Below, in pieces: positions 23,369-34,545 of a DNA stretch of 64,000 nucleotides; position 1 is the stretch's first letter; the number at the start of each line of letters is the position of its first letter. The notes beneath the pieces are model-generated. The model did not search any database. It had not been told where the DNA came from and was given only the letters and a program-made list of their open reading frames with translations. This DNA comes from Ilex aquifolium (taxonomy: Eukaryota > Streptophyta > Magnoliopsida > Aquifoliales > Aquifoliaceae): the NCBI GenBank assembly GCA_951799425.1, contig OX637391.1:53667069-53731068 (forward strand). Reading direction: 5' to 3'. The translations under genes and the position numbers were made by a program.

Positions 23369-24192
23369 TGACGAGTTCAAAATTGACTGGGTTGAGCCCA
23401 ATTTATGCGGATCGAGAAAGCCCAAAGGAAATCCAATGCGGAGTTGAATAGTCCAGATTACGAAGGGCATAAAAGGAAATCAAAATTACGGCCGCAAATC
23501 AATACGGAGTCCAAAGAACCCAAGCCCAGGGACCAAGGGGCGCCACCCATGGGAGGCCACCCGCTTGGCGCCGCCCAAGGGGGCGCCGCCCATGTGGGCG
23601 CCTGCCTATCCCTCTGGTCTCCTCCTCCTCCTTTGTCTCCTGACTCCAATGAAGGCCCACTCCGACTCAAGCCTAGCCCACTCCCACTCAAGCCTAGTCC
23701 AGCTCAGGACCCTCCCCGACGGAATAGGAGCACGAGGGAGAAAGTATCGGAATACACACGGAGATCTAGTCATACCATAATTGTGCTTGCCGAAGTGGTA
23801 GAGTCCTACCTTAATTGTACTTACCTAAATAGTAGTGACCGCCTCAACTCACCGCCTTACTAAGCCTATATAATGTAAGTCCTCTCCACATAGAGGGCAT
23901 AATCTACACACACCATATCTCTAATACCTCTACACATTGCTCTCCCTCTCTCTCAAAGCACTGTAACTCTCCGGCGACTCTTATTCATCAATAAAGAATA
24001 TCAGGCCACCGTTGCCGTTCCCGAAAGTGGAGTAGGTCATCCGAGACCGAACCACTATAATTCCCTGTGTTGATCTGTTGTTTACTGTTTTAGTTCCTTG
24101 ATTGCCATTGATTACTTATTAATTACTCATTAATTGCATCATTACTCATACTTGACTGTTGATCTTGCCAAAGACAATTTTGTGCATCATCA
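23369..24192 (+). repeat. Tat 3' LTR
   Basis: 824 bp, TGACGAGTTC to CATCATCA, followed by the CTAAC target duplication. It is about 41 bp longer than the 5' LTRs because the GGCGCCGCCCA region has extra units (23540-23595) and ACTCATTAATT is partly repeated (about 24115-24135). It differs from the 5' copies more than they differ from one another. Confidence 0.9.
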
Positions 24193-24197
24193 CTAAC

Positions 24198-25039
24198 ATT
24201 ATTAAAAAATTACTTACTTATATACTAAATTGATATTTTATCAAAATTTAAATGTAAAATAATTAATAAATATGATAAGAAATTCAAAGAGGAAGGAGTT
24301 ATTAAAAAGTTGAAAGTGGTTACATAAGCCACATGTTGGAATTCATTTGGAATAGATTAATTAAATAATTCAAAATTATGAAAAATATATGATTGAGGAA
24401 GAAAATTTTCTCGAACACTAACTCTATTAAATCAATTCTTTTAGTATATAGTATGGAAGTATAGATTGTAAAATATTCATGGTTTATTTTGTAGGGATGA
24501 ACTAAATAGACAAGATTTTTTCTTACCCAGTATACAAGATCAATACATATAACGATTAAAAAACTAAGTGATAAATAAAGATAATATTATTTGTATCAAA
24601 TTTAAAAATCTAATATATTACAGTTGCTATTGAACGAAAAGTGAGTCTTATCTAACTTTAAGACTAATTATTGATTTGATAGTTATAATTAGATTTTTAA
24701 ATTATATACAAGTATTATTGCTCGATAAATAATTTTATTCCAACTTCAAAAATATTAAATTTTAAACTTGAATTCACGAAATATCATTTTGATAAATGAA
24801 CAATTACAATTGCTCGAAATCAATTAATAAATCTCAATTGCGATTATACAAATATTTGAAAACTACTGGCTATATGGAGTGCACTCTAACCTTCTTTGTA
24901 ATAGAGATACAACTCTTAAAAAAAAAGGGTAATTTAGAGGTTGGTACAAAATTTTGGACTTAATTGAGTTAAACTATATTTAGAAAACTTATTCGACTCT
25001 AAATGCATTTTTTTGGAAAAAAACTAAAAGGTTATTCGT
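24198..25039. other. AT-rich non-coding DNA
   Basis: This is the pre-insertion flank of the Tat element. I see no gene, repeat or RNA signature that I can name. Confidence 0.4.
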
Positions 25040-26110
25040 TACTTTATTACTCCCTCTCTCTCCATTACTCTCTCACTTCTCTTCCCTATTTTCTCTGTAT
25101 CTATTTGTCTCTCTCCCCGTTACTCTCTCTCTATCCCCTATTTTTTTCTCTCTTCCATTGATAATTTATTTTCTTTTCAAATATGTAGGATTTGATTTGA
25201 TTTTTTTATCTATCTCTCTCCACTATTTTCTCTCTCTCTCTCTCTATATCTCTCTCCTTATTTTCTCTCACCGTTACTCTTTTTCTCCTTATTCTCTCTT
25301 CTTATATCAACATTACAACATAGACAATTACACCAATCAGTTACATCAATTAGTTAAAATTACTCTATAATACACCAAACAGTTACTCATGTGTTATAAT
25401 AAACCAAACAGTTACACCAAACAATTATATGAAATTATAACACTAACTCAAATTTTCATTTAATTATTTATATAAACTAAAGAATTACACCATTTAGTAT
25501 CATGACATTGTTATATCAATTATATATACCAAATTTGGTTTATCATTACACAAAAGAGTTTACAATTACACCAAATTTTGTGTATATAATTGATGTAACT
25601 ATGTCGTGATACAAATAGTGTAACTCTTTTAGTTTATGTAAACAACTGAATGACAAATTGGATTGGTATCTTAGTTTTGTGTAATTATTTAGTTTAATAT
25701 AACACATAAATAACTGTTTAGTGTATTACAGAGCAATTGTAAATAATTGGTGTAATGCTGATATATAGAGAGAGAATAAGGAGAAAGAGTAACGGTGAGA
25801 GAAAATAATGAAGAAAGTGAGAGAGATGAAAAAATCAAATCAAATCTTTATATATTTGAAAAAAAAAATATCAATGGGAGATAGAGGGGGAGAGAAAAAT
25901 TGGGGAAAGAAAGATGAAAAAATCAAATCAAATCTTTACATATTTTAAAAGAAAAAAATTATCAATGGGAGAAAGAGAGGGAAAGAAAAATAGGGGAGAT
26001 ATAGAGAGAGTAACGGAGAAAGAGAAAATACGGGAGAGAGAGTGAGAGTAATGGAGAGAGAGGGAGAGAGTAACAGTGTGAGAAATAGGAAAAAATAGAG
26101 AGTGAAAGAA
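25040..26110. repeat. Large foldback (inverted-repeat) element
   Basis: The left arm (about 25040-25541) and right arm (about 25571-26110) are inverted, diverged copies. CT-rich text on the left (TTACTCTCTCTCT, TCACCGTTACTC) is mirrored by GA-rich text on the right (GAGAGAGTAACGG, GAGTAACGGTGAG), and TATATCAATTATATATACC is mirrored by GTATATAATTGATGTAAC. The unpaired centre is about 25542-25570. Within the right arm an about 90-bp block (ATGAAAAAATCAAATCAAATC ...) occurs twice, near 25828 and 25917. No coding region. It would transcribe to a long hairpin from either side. Confidence 0.8.
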
Positions 26111-27060
26111 TAATAATTATGCATAATTTAAGGAAGGTTAAGTAAGTTAAAAAATTCAAATGACATTTGAATTTTTTACTTAATCATAAGATCTATAATA
26201 TAAAACATGACAAATTTCAATAAGTTCATCCGACGGTTTCAAATAGACTCATCTAACGCCCACCAACATCCATCTTAAAATTATTCATATTGAATTTCAT
26301 CCCTGTTGAACATAAAAAAATTTCAACTAAAGGTTAGTACGAATTTGTTGGTGATGGGTGCACGCTAGGTGTGAAATTTTTTCCATAAGATATTTGTTGA
26401 TGACCCGAATCATTGAAAGAGTCTCCAAGTTCATTTGTTACATTTTGGATGTGTTCTCATAGCCAAGGTTAAAAAAATTCAACCAAGACTTGCTTGGGGT
26501 CACAAACATCTCGGTTATACTCTAGTAGTAGCTGGTGTTTAAAGTTAGCAAATGATTTATACTCATGTTATGGGTGGTTACTTCAAGATAAATCTACCCA
26601 TCAAATTATGCGATAAGTGGAAGCTCCACTACCTAAAAATCTGCTACTAGTAGAAGTTAAAAACGGTTGGCATACCATGGGAGAACCACCAATCACTCAT
26701 GCAGCTTGACACCTAGCCCACTAAAGCCTTATATCAGTTAATGTTTACTCTCTATTTAAAGGGAGCAAAAGCAAACAAAAGGGGGCAGATCTAAGGAGGA
26801 GCTAACAAAGAGTTCAGCCGGTTAAAAAAAGGCAAGGAAAAAAAAAAAAGAAAAGAGAAGAAAGACGAGAGAAGTTTGGAGAACAAAGTGGCAATCGGAA
26901 AAACAAAAAAATCTGAAGTTTTGAGCAGGTATAAATCTGGGTTTCTCTCCTTCTCTCTTGAATTTAACCTCTTGAGTTTTTGAATGCAGCAAATTGGTTC
27001 AAAAACACAGCAATCGGAAGTAATTACGGCAATACCGATCCCCCGAAATTATAAGGTATA
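26111..27060. other. Non-coding DNA, possible LTR promoter
   Basis: No gene. TATTTAAA at about 26752-26759 followed by a purine-rich stretch could be the promoter and transcript start of the retroelement whose primer site lies at 29700. The left boundary of any LTR was not found. Confidence 0.3.
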
Positions 27061-28603
27061 GGAGTTTTAAACTCCTAGAGTTTGGTGTGGCCACAAAAGT
27101 TTTATACTCTTTTCAGAAATCCCAAAAACTTCATACGCTTTTGAGAAGTCGGCAAGAAGCTTCATCATCCTCTCAAACCAACAAGAGTCTTTTACTCTTT
27201 CGGCAAATAGACGGTCTAAAAAAAAAGCAAGGGAAAGTGCCAGCAAGCTTTTTATGCCATTGGGCAGTGGGTTCAAGAGAAAGAATGGGCAGCAATGGAG
27301 TTTTGAACTCCTTTAAAAAAAGGGTTGGAGTTTCTAACTCCCAAAAAAAACCGGAGTCTTTGACCCGAAAACAAAATTTCATGAAGTCTCCGACTCCCTA
27401 GATAAAAGATCTTTTAAAAAAGGTTGGAGTTTCAAACTCCCAAAAAAAATTGGAGTCTTTGACTCGAAAACAAAATTTCATGGAGTCTCCGACTCCCTCG
27501 GCGAAGTCCACTGGTGTAAACATACGGAAAGAATTTTTAACTTCATTGCCTGAAAATGTGTGTTTGCAACCTCTAGTCTTTGGCTCTAATGGAATGAAAT
27601 TTCTGCCCATTCCTAGTCCACTTTGTTACTAACACTCTGTTGCAGAAAATCAGTGGCAAATACAATTCAAGAAGGGTGGAAGAATCAACAAGAGTCTTGG
27701 ACTCTTTCAATTTCCCCCATTTTGCCTACCAGCCTGCTACCAAAATTTTTGTTTGCTCACCATTAAAGAGTCTCAGACTCTTTAAAATCAGTCCGTTCCG
27801 GTGATTCCCGAACTATTTTTTTTTTAAGTTGCAAATTATAGGAGTTTTAAACTCCTTCATTTCAGTGTGGCACAAGAATTGCAAGAGTATTACACTCTTT
27901 TGTGAGACCGGCAAGAGTCTTCGACTCTTTCATTAAACGGCAATGTATCGTGCACTTGTTGGTGTTTAAAAAGGGCGGCAACTCATGGTGTTTAAAAAAC
28001 CATTCTAAAAATCCTTCGTTGGTCATTCAAAGACCATTCTGAAAATCTTTCTCTGGTCTTTCAAAGACCACTAAAAAGAGGGCTAAATCAAGACATGCTT
28101 TTTGACTCTACATTGGAGTTTTCAATTCCCTTTTTTACTCACTCTCAAGAGTCTTGGACTCTTTTGTCAAGTCTTGGTTTTCCTAAAATCATATAAAAGA
28201 GTTTCTAACTCTCTTGAGAATAAACTTGGAATCTTTGATTCCTTAATAAATCGAAGGGCTCATTTTTGTTGAAATCAAGAGTTTTAGACTCTGCACAAGT
28301 ATTAAGGAGTTTCTAACTCCTAGAAAATTTTGGAGTCTTTGACTCCACAAGTATTTTAGCTCTTCTAAAAGGATATGATAAACATAACATGGAGTCTTTG
28401 ACTTCTTTGGGTGCAGTGCAGGTTGTCCGTTCATCTCAAAAAGATTTTTTTTAGAGTCTTTGACTCCTTTACACGCAGAAAGAAGAAAACGCAAGGACAT
28501 GAACGTTATTTGGAAGGAACCAGAAAGCATAAAACTAAATTCTAAAGTTGTATGCCAATTGCAAACGTGAGAGTCTTTCGAAATAATTGGAGTTTTTAAC
28601 TCC
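27061..28603 (+). repeat. Array of about 25 short odd-length palindromes (GAGTY-nnn-RACTC)
   Basis: Inverted words of 13-23 bp recur every 30-100 bp between otherwise unrelated sequence: GGAGTTTTAAACTCC (27061, 27841), GGAGTTTCTAACTCC (27327, 28306), GGAGTTTCAAACTCC (27425), GGAGTCTCCGACTCC (27482), AAGAGTCTTGGACTCTT (27690, 28146), AAAGAGTCTCAGACTCTTT (about 27766), AGAGTTTCTAACTCT (28197), GGAATCTTTGATTCC (28228), GGAGTCTTTGACTCC (28331), GGAGTTTTTAACTCC (28589). Stem letters change together on both sides and the centre is 1-5 nt. Related words with other stems lie at 28021-28065 (GGTCTTTCAAAGACC) and, further on, 29089, 29180, 29398 and 31547. Confidence 0.85.
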
Positions 28604-29234
28604 TCTTATTTCCTTTGGTTTTGGCAGTTCACTACACGGCTACAAGAAAGACCTTGCAAGACTCCCAAAGTTTCAACCCTCATTTCTAATGGCTGTGCAG
28701 CATGAAATTATGCTATTCTAATTTTTCGCAGAAAATTTTAAGAAGCTGACTAAAGGAATTACTAAGTCCTTGTAACACTACAAAAATTTCTAGACTCAAA
28801 CAAGATTGGGTTCTTTAAGAAACCCATAAAACTGAGACGAGGAGTCTTCATTTAGGTAGCTCCATTTTGTTAACCGAGTTTGTGTCAAACTCATTTTCGG
28901 CATGCCCACGCATGATAAAAATATATATATAAAAGTGTATCTATTCACTTGAAGGTTGATAAACCAACCCACTAATTTCAAGTATTCTGCTTTTCAAGCG
29001 GGTGCCACCAGGATGTGTGTGAAATCAAAAAAAAAAAAAAAAACTCATACATATCAAAAGTTCCATTTAAAACCAAAGTGCAGTGGCAATGGGTCATTCA
29101 CCCATTTCAAGCCAAATCAAATTCAACTCCAAATTTTGGGGCACCCTTTCAAATCAAATCAAGTAAAATTTCAAATTAAATGAGTCCTTCACTCATTTAA
29201 AAGCCCACTCAAATAAATTCCAAATTCTTATGTC

Positions 29235-29520
29235 GAACTACGTCTGACTTGATTCCCTTTCGAATACGTAGGCAGTCTAGTTAAACTAGGCGCAGTCACA
29301 ACTCCTCCACAATCAAGTGGTCTTTAAACCCATATCAATTCAAATTGTCATTTACCCATTTTAAAACATAATTGATATTTTGTCCATTCAAGATTAATGG
29401 GTCATTTACCCGTTGATCTTACTCCAAAAAATAATTTAATCTCCCCGAACTACGAATCGGCTTGATCCCGATAACAGGTACGTAGAGCAGCCTAGACAAT
29501 TAACTTAGGTCCAGCCACCA
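29235..29520 (+). repeat. Two copies of a structured leader motif
   Basis: Both copies run GAACTACG ... CTTGATCCC/ATTCCC ... TACGTAGgCAG and then an inverted pair around CTAG..TTAA..CTAGG or TTAGG, at 29235-29300 and 29447-29515, 212 bp apart. Similar GAACTACG...TACGTAGGCA text is familiar from untranslated leaders of plant retroelements, but I cannot name the family. Confidence 0.55.
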
Positions 29521-29699
29521 TCTCAAATAAATTGTCTTTGTGGTGTAAATGGTAGCGTGTGATAATTTCTAGTTAGAATTAAAGGGTGTTCTCTTGAAGT
29601 AAGAGATTATAATTAACAAATATATACTATATGGAATGGGTCTAACCTACATTTAATAAAACTCGGCAAAATATTCAAATTTTTGCCCAACATGGTTTT

Positions 29700-29719
29700 T
29701 GGCACGCCCGGTGGGACCC
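29700..29719 (+). other. Probable retroelement primer-binding site
   Basis: TGGCACGCCCGGTGGGACCC follows CCAACA (possible LTR end at 29692) after a short T-rich spacer. The TGG start and GC-rich body match primer sites seen in plant LTR elements; the tRNA is not assigned. Confidence 0.55.
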
Positions 29720-29755
29720 ATTTTCCCTTTCATCTCTAACTTTAAAAATTAATTA

Positions 29756-30799
29756 GTGCTTTATTTTTGTTACCTTCGCAGGTTCATAATGGCACCACAA
29801 GTAACTGTTTACTACCACAAACTATCTTCATCAATGCAAGTTCATGGGAAAAATTCAAAGAAGGCGACTTATCATGCATCTTTCAAGATTGATCAGTCAA
29901 CAATCTCTAGGGCAATTCCAAAAGTCAATGCTAGGATCCAGGGGAGGAAAATCACCAAAGCTACACCCAAGAAGGCTATCAAAGTCATGCCAACAATTTC
30001 TAAGGCTACCCATATGGAAGTTCCAGAAATTACCCCAGTCTATCAGCCTACTCAAATACTGATTGGAACCATACCAATCAATTTGCCCTATACTGTATCA
30101 GTGATGACAACCTCAGCGAAAAGCAAGGAGGGTACTCCTCCTTCTACGCCAAGGGTGAAAGCTCCTAAGGCTTCTCAGGATAGGCTACCACAAGGACAGG
30201 CTACCCCGAAGTTTGCTATTACTAGTCAATCAAAGGTTACATATCTAGTACAATTTAAACCAAGAGCAGTTGACCTTGGTTCACCATCTGCATCTGCTAA
30301 AGGAAAGAGTCCAAAACTTTCCTATTCCAAAAGTTAGGGATCAGATTCGAATATTTCCATCAAGGTCCTTTCTAAAAGGAACCCTTCCAAGAAGAGGGGA
30401 TCCAAGAAGCAATCAAAGGGCGCAAAGACCCAATCTATACCTAAAGCTTCTCTGTTTCCATTGACTGCCATAAGTGCTGAGCGATCCAAGAACGCACATT
30501 CAGACATGGAAGCTCAAAAATGGGCTTTCCTTTCTGGATACATGTATGCTAGGGAAGCTCACATTTCATAAGGGGCAGACCACTTCTCAAGGGAAGGCAC
30601 ACAAATTTACACAGGACCTATCACTCGATCAAGAGCTCGGATAACGTCTCAGCCTTCTTTCGAGGAATTTGTGACCGCAGATGAGTCCTTAACAACTGAA
30701 CAAGATTACTCATCATCACAAGCTATCTCGGAGGAATCAATAGCATCAAATCGACATGAACAATCCATCAGCTCAATGTCAAGTTCACATCTCTTTTAA
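29756..30799 (+). pseudogene. Gag-like polyprotein of a non-autonomous LTR element, degenerate
   Basis: One frame runs from the primer site to TAA at 30797 with two in-frame stops (TAG at 30335, TAA at 30569), about 345 codons in all. The first 193 residues are basic and rich in Lys, Pro, Thr and Ser (KITKATPKKAIKVMP). A later part reads AQKWAFLSGYMYAREAHIS and then GPITRSRARITSQ, a phrase common in plant retroelement gag-like proteins. No protease, reverse transcriptase or integrase follows, so the element would depend on others. Confidence 0.55.
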
Positions 30800-31622
30800 A
30801 ACCATTCACATTGAATTCATTCCCCCTCCCCCCAAATGCATCACTTCTTAGGCACGGTGCAACTCTTAGTATTTTATTAAAATTGAACTTAACAAAGTAA
30901 AATATTTATTTATATGTTTTTTCTCAAATAAATCTAAAAAAATTATACCCACACCCAAAAAATTAAAAAAAAAAAAGATTTTCTTTGTAATATTTTTCAG
31001 CCATTGGGCTGACACCCGAGGCCCAATAACCCACCTTTTGTTCTGTATAAGGGCCTCTCCCTGTAGATGAGAGTTAAGAGGCCACACCAATCACCTTTGC
31101 TCTATCTTTATGTTCAATCTTTTGCATGTCGAAGTCTAAGTATATCACATATGAAAACACTTTAATCAATTGCGTGGAGCATCAAATTTCAAATTAAGTC
31201 TATAGGTAGTGAGTCCATCCATAGTATATTATGATACTTTCACTTCTTTTTTTTTATCTATTTAGTAAAAAAACCACATTTTTTTAATCCGATATAAAAT
31301 TTCCACCATGCATGTAATACTTATTATTGTGTCACTTAATGACCAAACATATTGCACTAAAACCTTCATAGCACAATTGATAAAATAATAACATAAGAAC
31401 AATGATATGTATTCTTAATTTATTGATCTAATCAATCATTACAATTAGATTGATCATTGCCCTAAATATTAGTAGAGACTGCCTCTATCAATCAAAAACT
31501 GGGATAGATTAAGGTCCAGAGATGTTATACTGAGGGGGAGAACTTAGGAGTTGCAAACTCCTAGTTAGCAATATAAAAACCAAACATAGTGTTGCACAAA
31601 AAAAAAAAGTGTAAAACCATCA
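30800..31622. other. 3' region of the gag-only element
   Basis: No gene. It holds poly-A/T runs. A purine run TGAGGGGGAG at 31531-31540 is a candidate polypurine tract, and AGGAGTTGCAAACTCCT at 31547-31563 is one more palindrome of the 27-28.6 kb type, tying this end to that array. A matching pair of LTRs could not be aligned by eye. Confidence 0.35.
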
Positions 31623-32099
31623 GGGTGTGCTTATTTGTCGGATATATGGGGTATTAGGAGGTAGTAGAATAGAGTAAATTAGTATGTAGAGCCCACTTAT
31701 ATCTTTATTAGTTTTGCAATTTAAACTCAATACTATTTTTCGGGTCTTTTTGCTACAATAGTAATATAACTATGTACATGAGTATATTCAATACCACCTA
31801 GTAGGTGATATAATAGAGTGGTATTATTTTCACCCACGATATAAGTTATAAAATGTCCATAATACCCCTTTTTACACATCCCTCATATAATATCTAAGAT
31901 TAAAATTGTTTTTCTCCATGAAAAAAATTACTTGACATTTTCTTTTGTGGTAGATCTCGCTTAATCCATTGATACTCAAACAAACAAGAAGTGGTATTAA
32001 ATTTGTATTTAATACCGGTGCTAATTTTCCTTTGGATAAGTTTAATATGAATAACATTTGTCAATACCAAAAAATATTATCCAACAAACAAACACACCC
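31623..32099. mobile_element. Tourist-like MITE (PIF/Harbinger type)
   Basis: 477 bp with inverted ends GGGTGTGCTTATTTGTCGGAT and (reverse-complemented) GGGTGTGTTTGTTTGTTGGAT. The flanking 3-bp words are TCA and TTA, a TTA duplication with one change. No coding region. Confidence 0.65.
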
Positions 32100-32102
32100 T
32101 TA

Positions 32103-33617
32103 ATACGTACAACTGTGGGTAATTATTTAAGGCAGAGGTGATAGAGATGGCCATGATTCATGTGACAAAGGTGGTTCAAATGGGCCCTTCTCATAGCATG
32201 ATTAAAGCCGAAGAGGAGCAACAAGGAAAATAATGGTTCTTCTTTATCTTCACTTTTCCTGTTGAGAATGGGTGGGAAGGTCCCCCCCCCCCCCCCCCAA
32301 AAAAAAAAAACTCCACAACCCCCTTCTTGCTTTTCCTCTGCTTTCCATGATACCACTCAGCTTTTCTCACAATCTCATTGCATCCACGGCCCACCCATGA
32401 CCCATCCATGAATGTTATCTATTCCATTCTCTTTCTTCCTTGCAACAAAGAAACCAAAAAAGTTCATATGCACCCAAGTAGTAAACCAGCCAAAAGGTCA
32501 TCACCATCACACCACATAAGCTAATAACTTCGGCCAGTGGTCAAGTCTGCTTTCTTGTAAATAAGAGGTCATAAGTTCTATACTTCCTACACCTCCTAAG
32601 AGTTAGTCACCATTTTTCTTCAAGGGACATGTTCTTAAATTAGCTCGAGTTACAATAACTTGCTCAGAGTTCGATAGAATAATCGACACAAAATTAAATA
32701 CCCGATACTCATGTATTATTGTGGAAGTCCAGTAGTAGCATGAGGAGTGTCTTAGAATCTTTTTTAGCATAACATTACTCATGTATTATTGTAATCCGGG
32801 CGAGCCCTTTAACTTTTCGAGAAACCTTTAATGTTATTCCCGTTGAACCGATTATAAAACTGCCAGGAGGCTTGTTTCAAAGTGATTTAGAGAGTTGTGG
32901 CTTCGACATTTTAGCGCAATCCACGAAAAAACAGTGGTCACTGCCTGACATTCTTACTGCAAGAGTTCTGTATGCGTTATTTTGTTAACTCCTGTGTCTC
33001 CAGAGTGTGAATTCAAAAAGTTATTTGGATATCAAAGATTCACTGAGTGAACAGTTACAAAATCTGCAATTGGGTTGAAAAATAAATTTTTTTTTTGACA
33101 TTAAAAAGAATAAGTTATCTTCTTTATGTTTCTTTCTTCCATTTTAATGTCCAAACAAGTCAAACATGCATGTGCATGTTGGTTCATTGGTCTAATAAGA
33201 GGTGATCTTACCATTTGAATTCAAGTTCTACTATTTCTATAAAATTATAATTTAACTAACATTTGTGAGTGATTGTGTGCATCCTAACTTGAAATTCTTG
33301 AAGGATATAGACATTAAGGTTAATGTCATAGGGCGGTATGAGATAAAACGAAAAAAAAATATATATATACTTCAAATAACAAGAGAATCAAAGTAAGAGT
33401 TCCAATAATTCTATCTTATTTCACTTCATTATTGGTAGAAAATGAAAAGTACTCTCACCCATTTCCTTAGTTTCATGTGCCCACATACTTTTTTTTGGGT
33501 GTTTGAACCAGTTTATGTACACCTCCATTAATTATCTCCTCAATTTGGTTAAAGGTTGGTCATCCACACCGAGACTAATGGTAGAAAATGTAAGAAAGAG
33601 AAATTTTTTAACATTTT
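32103..33617. other. Non-coding DNA with two SINE-like stretches and a C17/A12 tract
   Basis: I see no gene. A run of 17 C then 12 A lies at 32282-32310. Pol III-like boxes occur at about 32530-32580 (GGCCAGTGGTCAAGTCTG, then GGTCATAAGTTCTAT) and at about 33182-33235 (TTCATTGGTCTAATAAGAGG, then GAATTCAAGTTCTAC, ending in an A run near 33350), resembling heads of tRNA-derived SINEs. Confidence 0.3.
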
Positions 33618-34212
33618 CATGTGTATGGTTAGCATGAAAATGAAAATGAAAATGAAAATGAAAATGAAAATGAAAATGATAGAAAAAATAATTTTCTTTC
33701 ATCCTTGAATTTTCTCACAAATAACCAACTTTTTTTTCTTGTAAAAAACACAAGAAAATGCAAGAAAGTTGTGATCTATAACTAACTTCCCATTTTACCC
33801 TTATTTTTCTTAAAATATTTTATTGGTTATTAATTTTAAAAAATTTTGGTATGAATTTAATTAATCACATAATTTGGCCCAAAGACCTTTGTGTTGGTTA
33901 CTGTCTTAAAATTAGGTTTCGAGCCACTTTTTAAAAAAAAATTTAACTTGCAATTGTAATTACATTTTTTTTTCTTTTTTAGACCGATTTAATATAATTA
34001 AGGGTAACTTAGACAATTACAAAAAAATTCTTATAACTTTACTTTCTTTCAAACAATATAATGAAATTGTTTTAAAACTTTCCTGTAAATTTTTCATTCT
34101 AACCAAATACATTCATGAAAATATATTTCCTACCATTTTCTTTTCTTTCACTTTACTTTCTATCATTTTGACTTTCTATCATTTTTTTCTTCCTAACCAA
34201 ACGGACCCAGGG
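33618..34212. mobile_element. Possible MITE with a (GAAAAT)7 tract
   Basis: The right end, reverse-complemented, begins CCCTGGGTCCGTTTGGTTAGG; the left has TGTATGGTTAGCATG. The GTTTGGTTAG type of end is common in MITEs. A perfect (GAAAAT)7 microsatellite lies at 33636-33679. Ends are diverged, so boundaries are approximate. Confidence 0.4.
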
Positions 34213-34325
34213 ATTGCCAAGATTCAAACTTAATACATCTAAGTTTACAACTCTTTCCTGTTACCACTTGAACTATCTTTTATCACTTACCTTCTTCCAA
34301 AAGTTTATAGGGAAACCTATGCTGC
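34213..34325 (-). mobile_element. tRNA-derived SINE head (minus strand)
   Basis: On the minus strand GATAGTTCAAGTGGTAACAGG fits a Pol III A box and AAGTTTGAATCTTGG fits a B box, about 40 bp apart as in tRNA-derived SINEs. The tail is unclear and runs into the neighbouring MITE. Confidence 0.4.
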
Positions 34326-34545
34326 TGGAAATAAATAGAGACATGCATCAACATACATGATACATGTTAAAACCTCCAATTTATTCATTGCTAAATTACA
34401 GTAAAAACATACAAAAACAAAATCCCCAAAAAAATTAAACAATTCCCCCATAACAAATATTTTTTGAAAAGTCACCAAAAAAAAAAAAAATTCTTGGATA
34501 AGAAATTAAGGAAGAAGATGAAGAAGATTGTGATCAAGAACCTGT

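Larger units (their letters stand above)
11632..24192 (+). mobile_element. Tat-lineage Ty3/Gypsy retrotransposon with three tandem 5' LTRs
   Basis: The outer ends are flanked by a perfect 5-bp target duplication CTAAC (11627-11631 and 24193-24197). The outermost LTR begins TGACGAGTCC and the 3' LTR ends GTGCATCATCA. Gag, protease, reverse transcriptase, Ty3-type RNase H, a second RNase H and integrase lie in that order on the plus strand. About 3.4 kb follow the integrase, and the minus strand there carries an extra gene. A second RNase H, a long 3' non-pol region and an antisense frame are known traits of the Tat lineage. Total about 12.6 kb, enlarged by the extra 5' LTR units. Confidence 0.9.

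Noticed and set aside
25158-26159. Ser/Leu-rich and Phe/Leu-rich frames in the foldback
   Set aside because: They come from CT-rich simple sequence in both arms and mirror each other.
27087-27632. Frames of 60-104 aa in the palindrome region, on both strands
   Set aside because: The palindromes give SLTRKQNF-type repeats on either strand; no conserved protein is seen.
30866-31090. 74-aa minus-strand frame
   Set aside because: Built on A/T runs in the 3' region of a retroelement; no similarity I can name.
32760-33060. Possible exon (GC slightly raised, some open frame)
   Set aside because: All three frames have stops within about 60 codons and no recognised motif.
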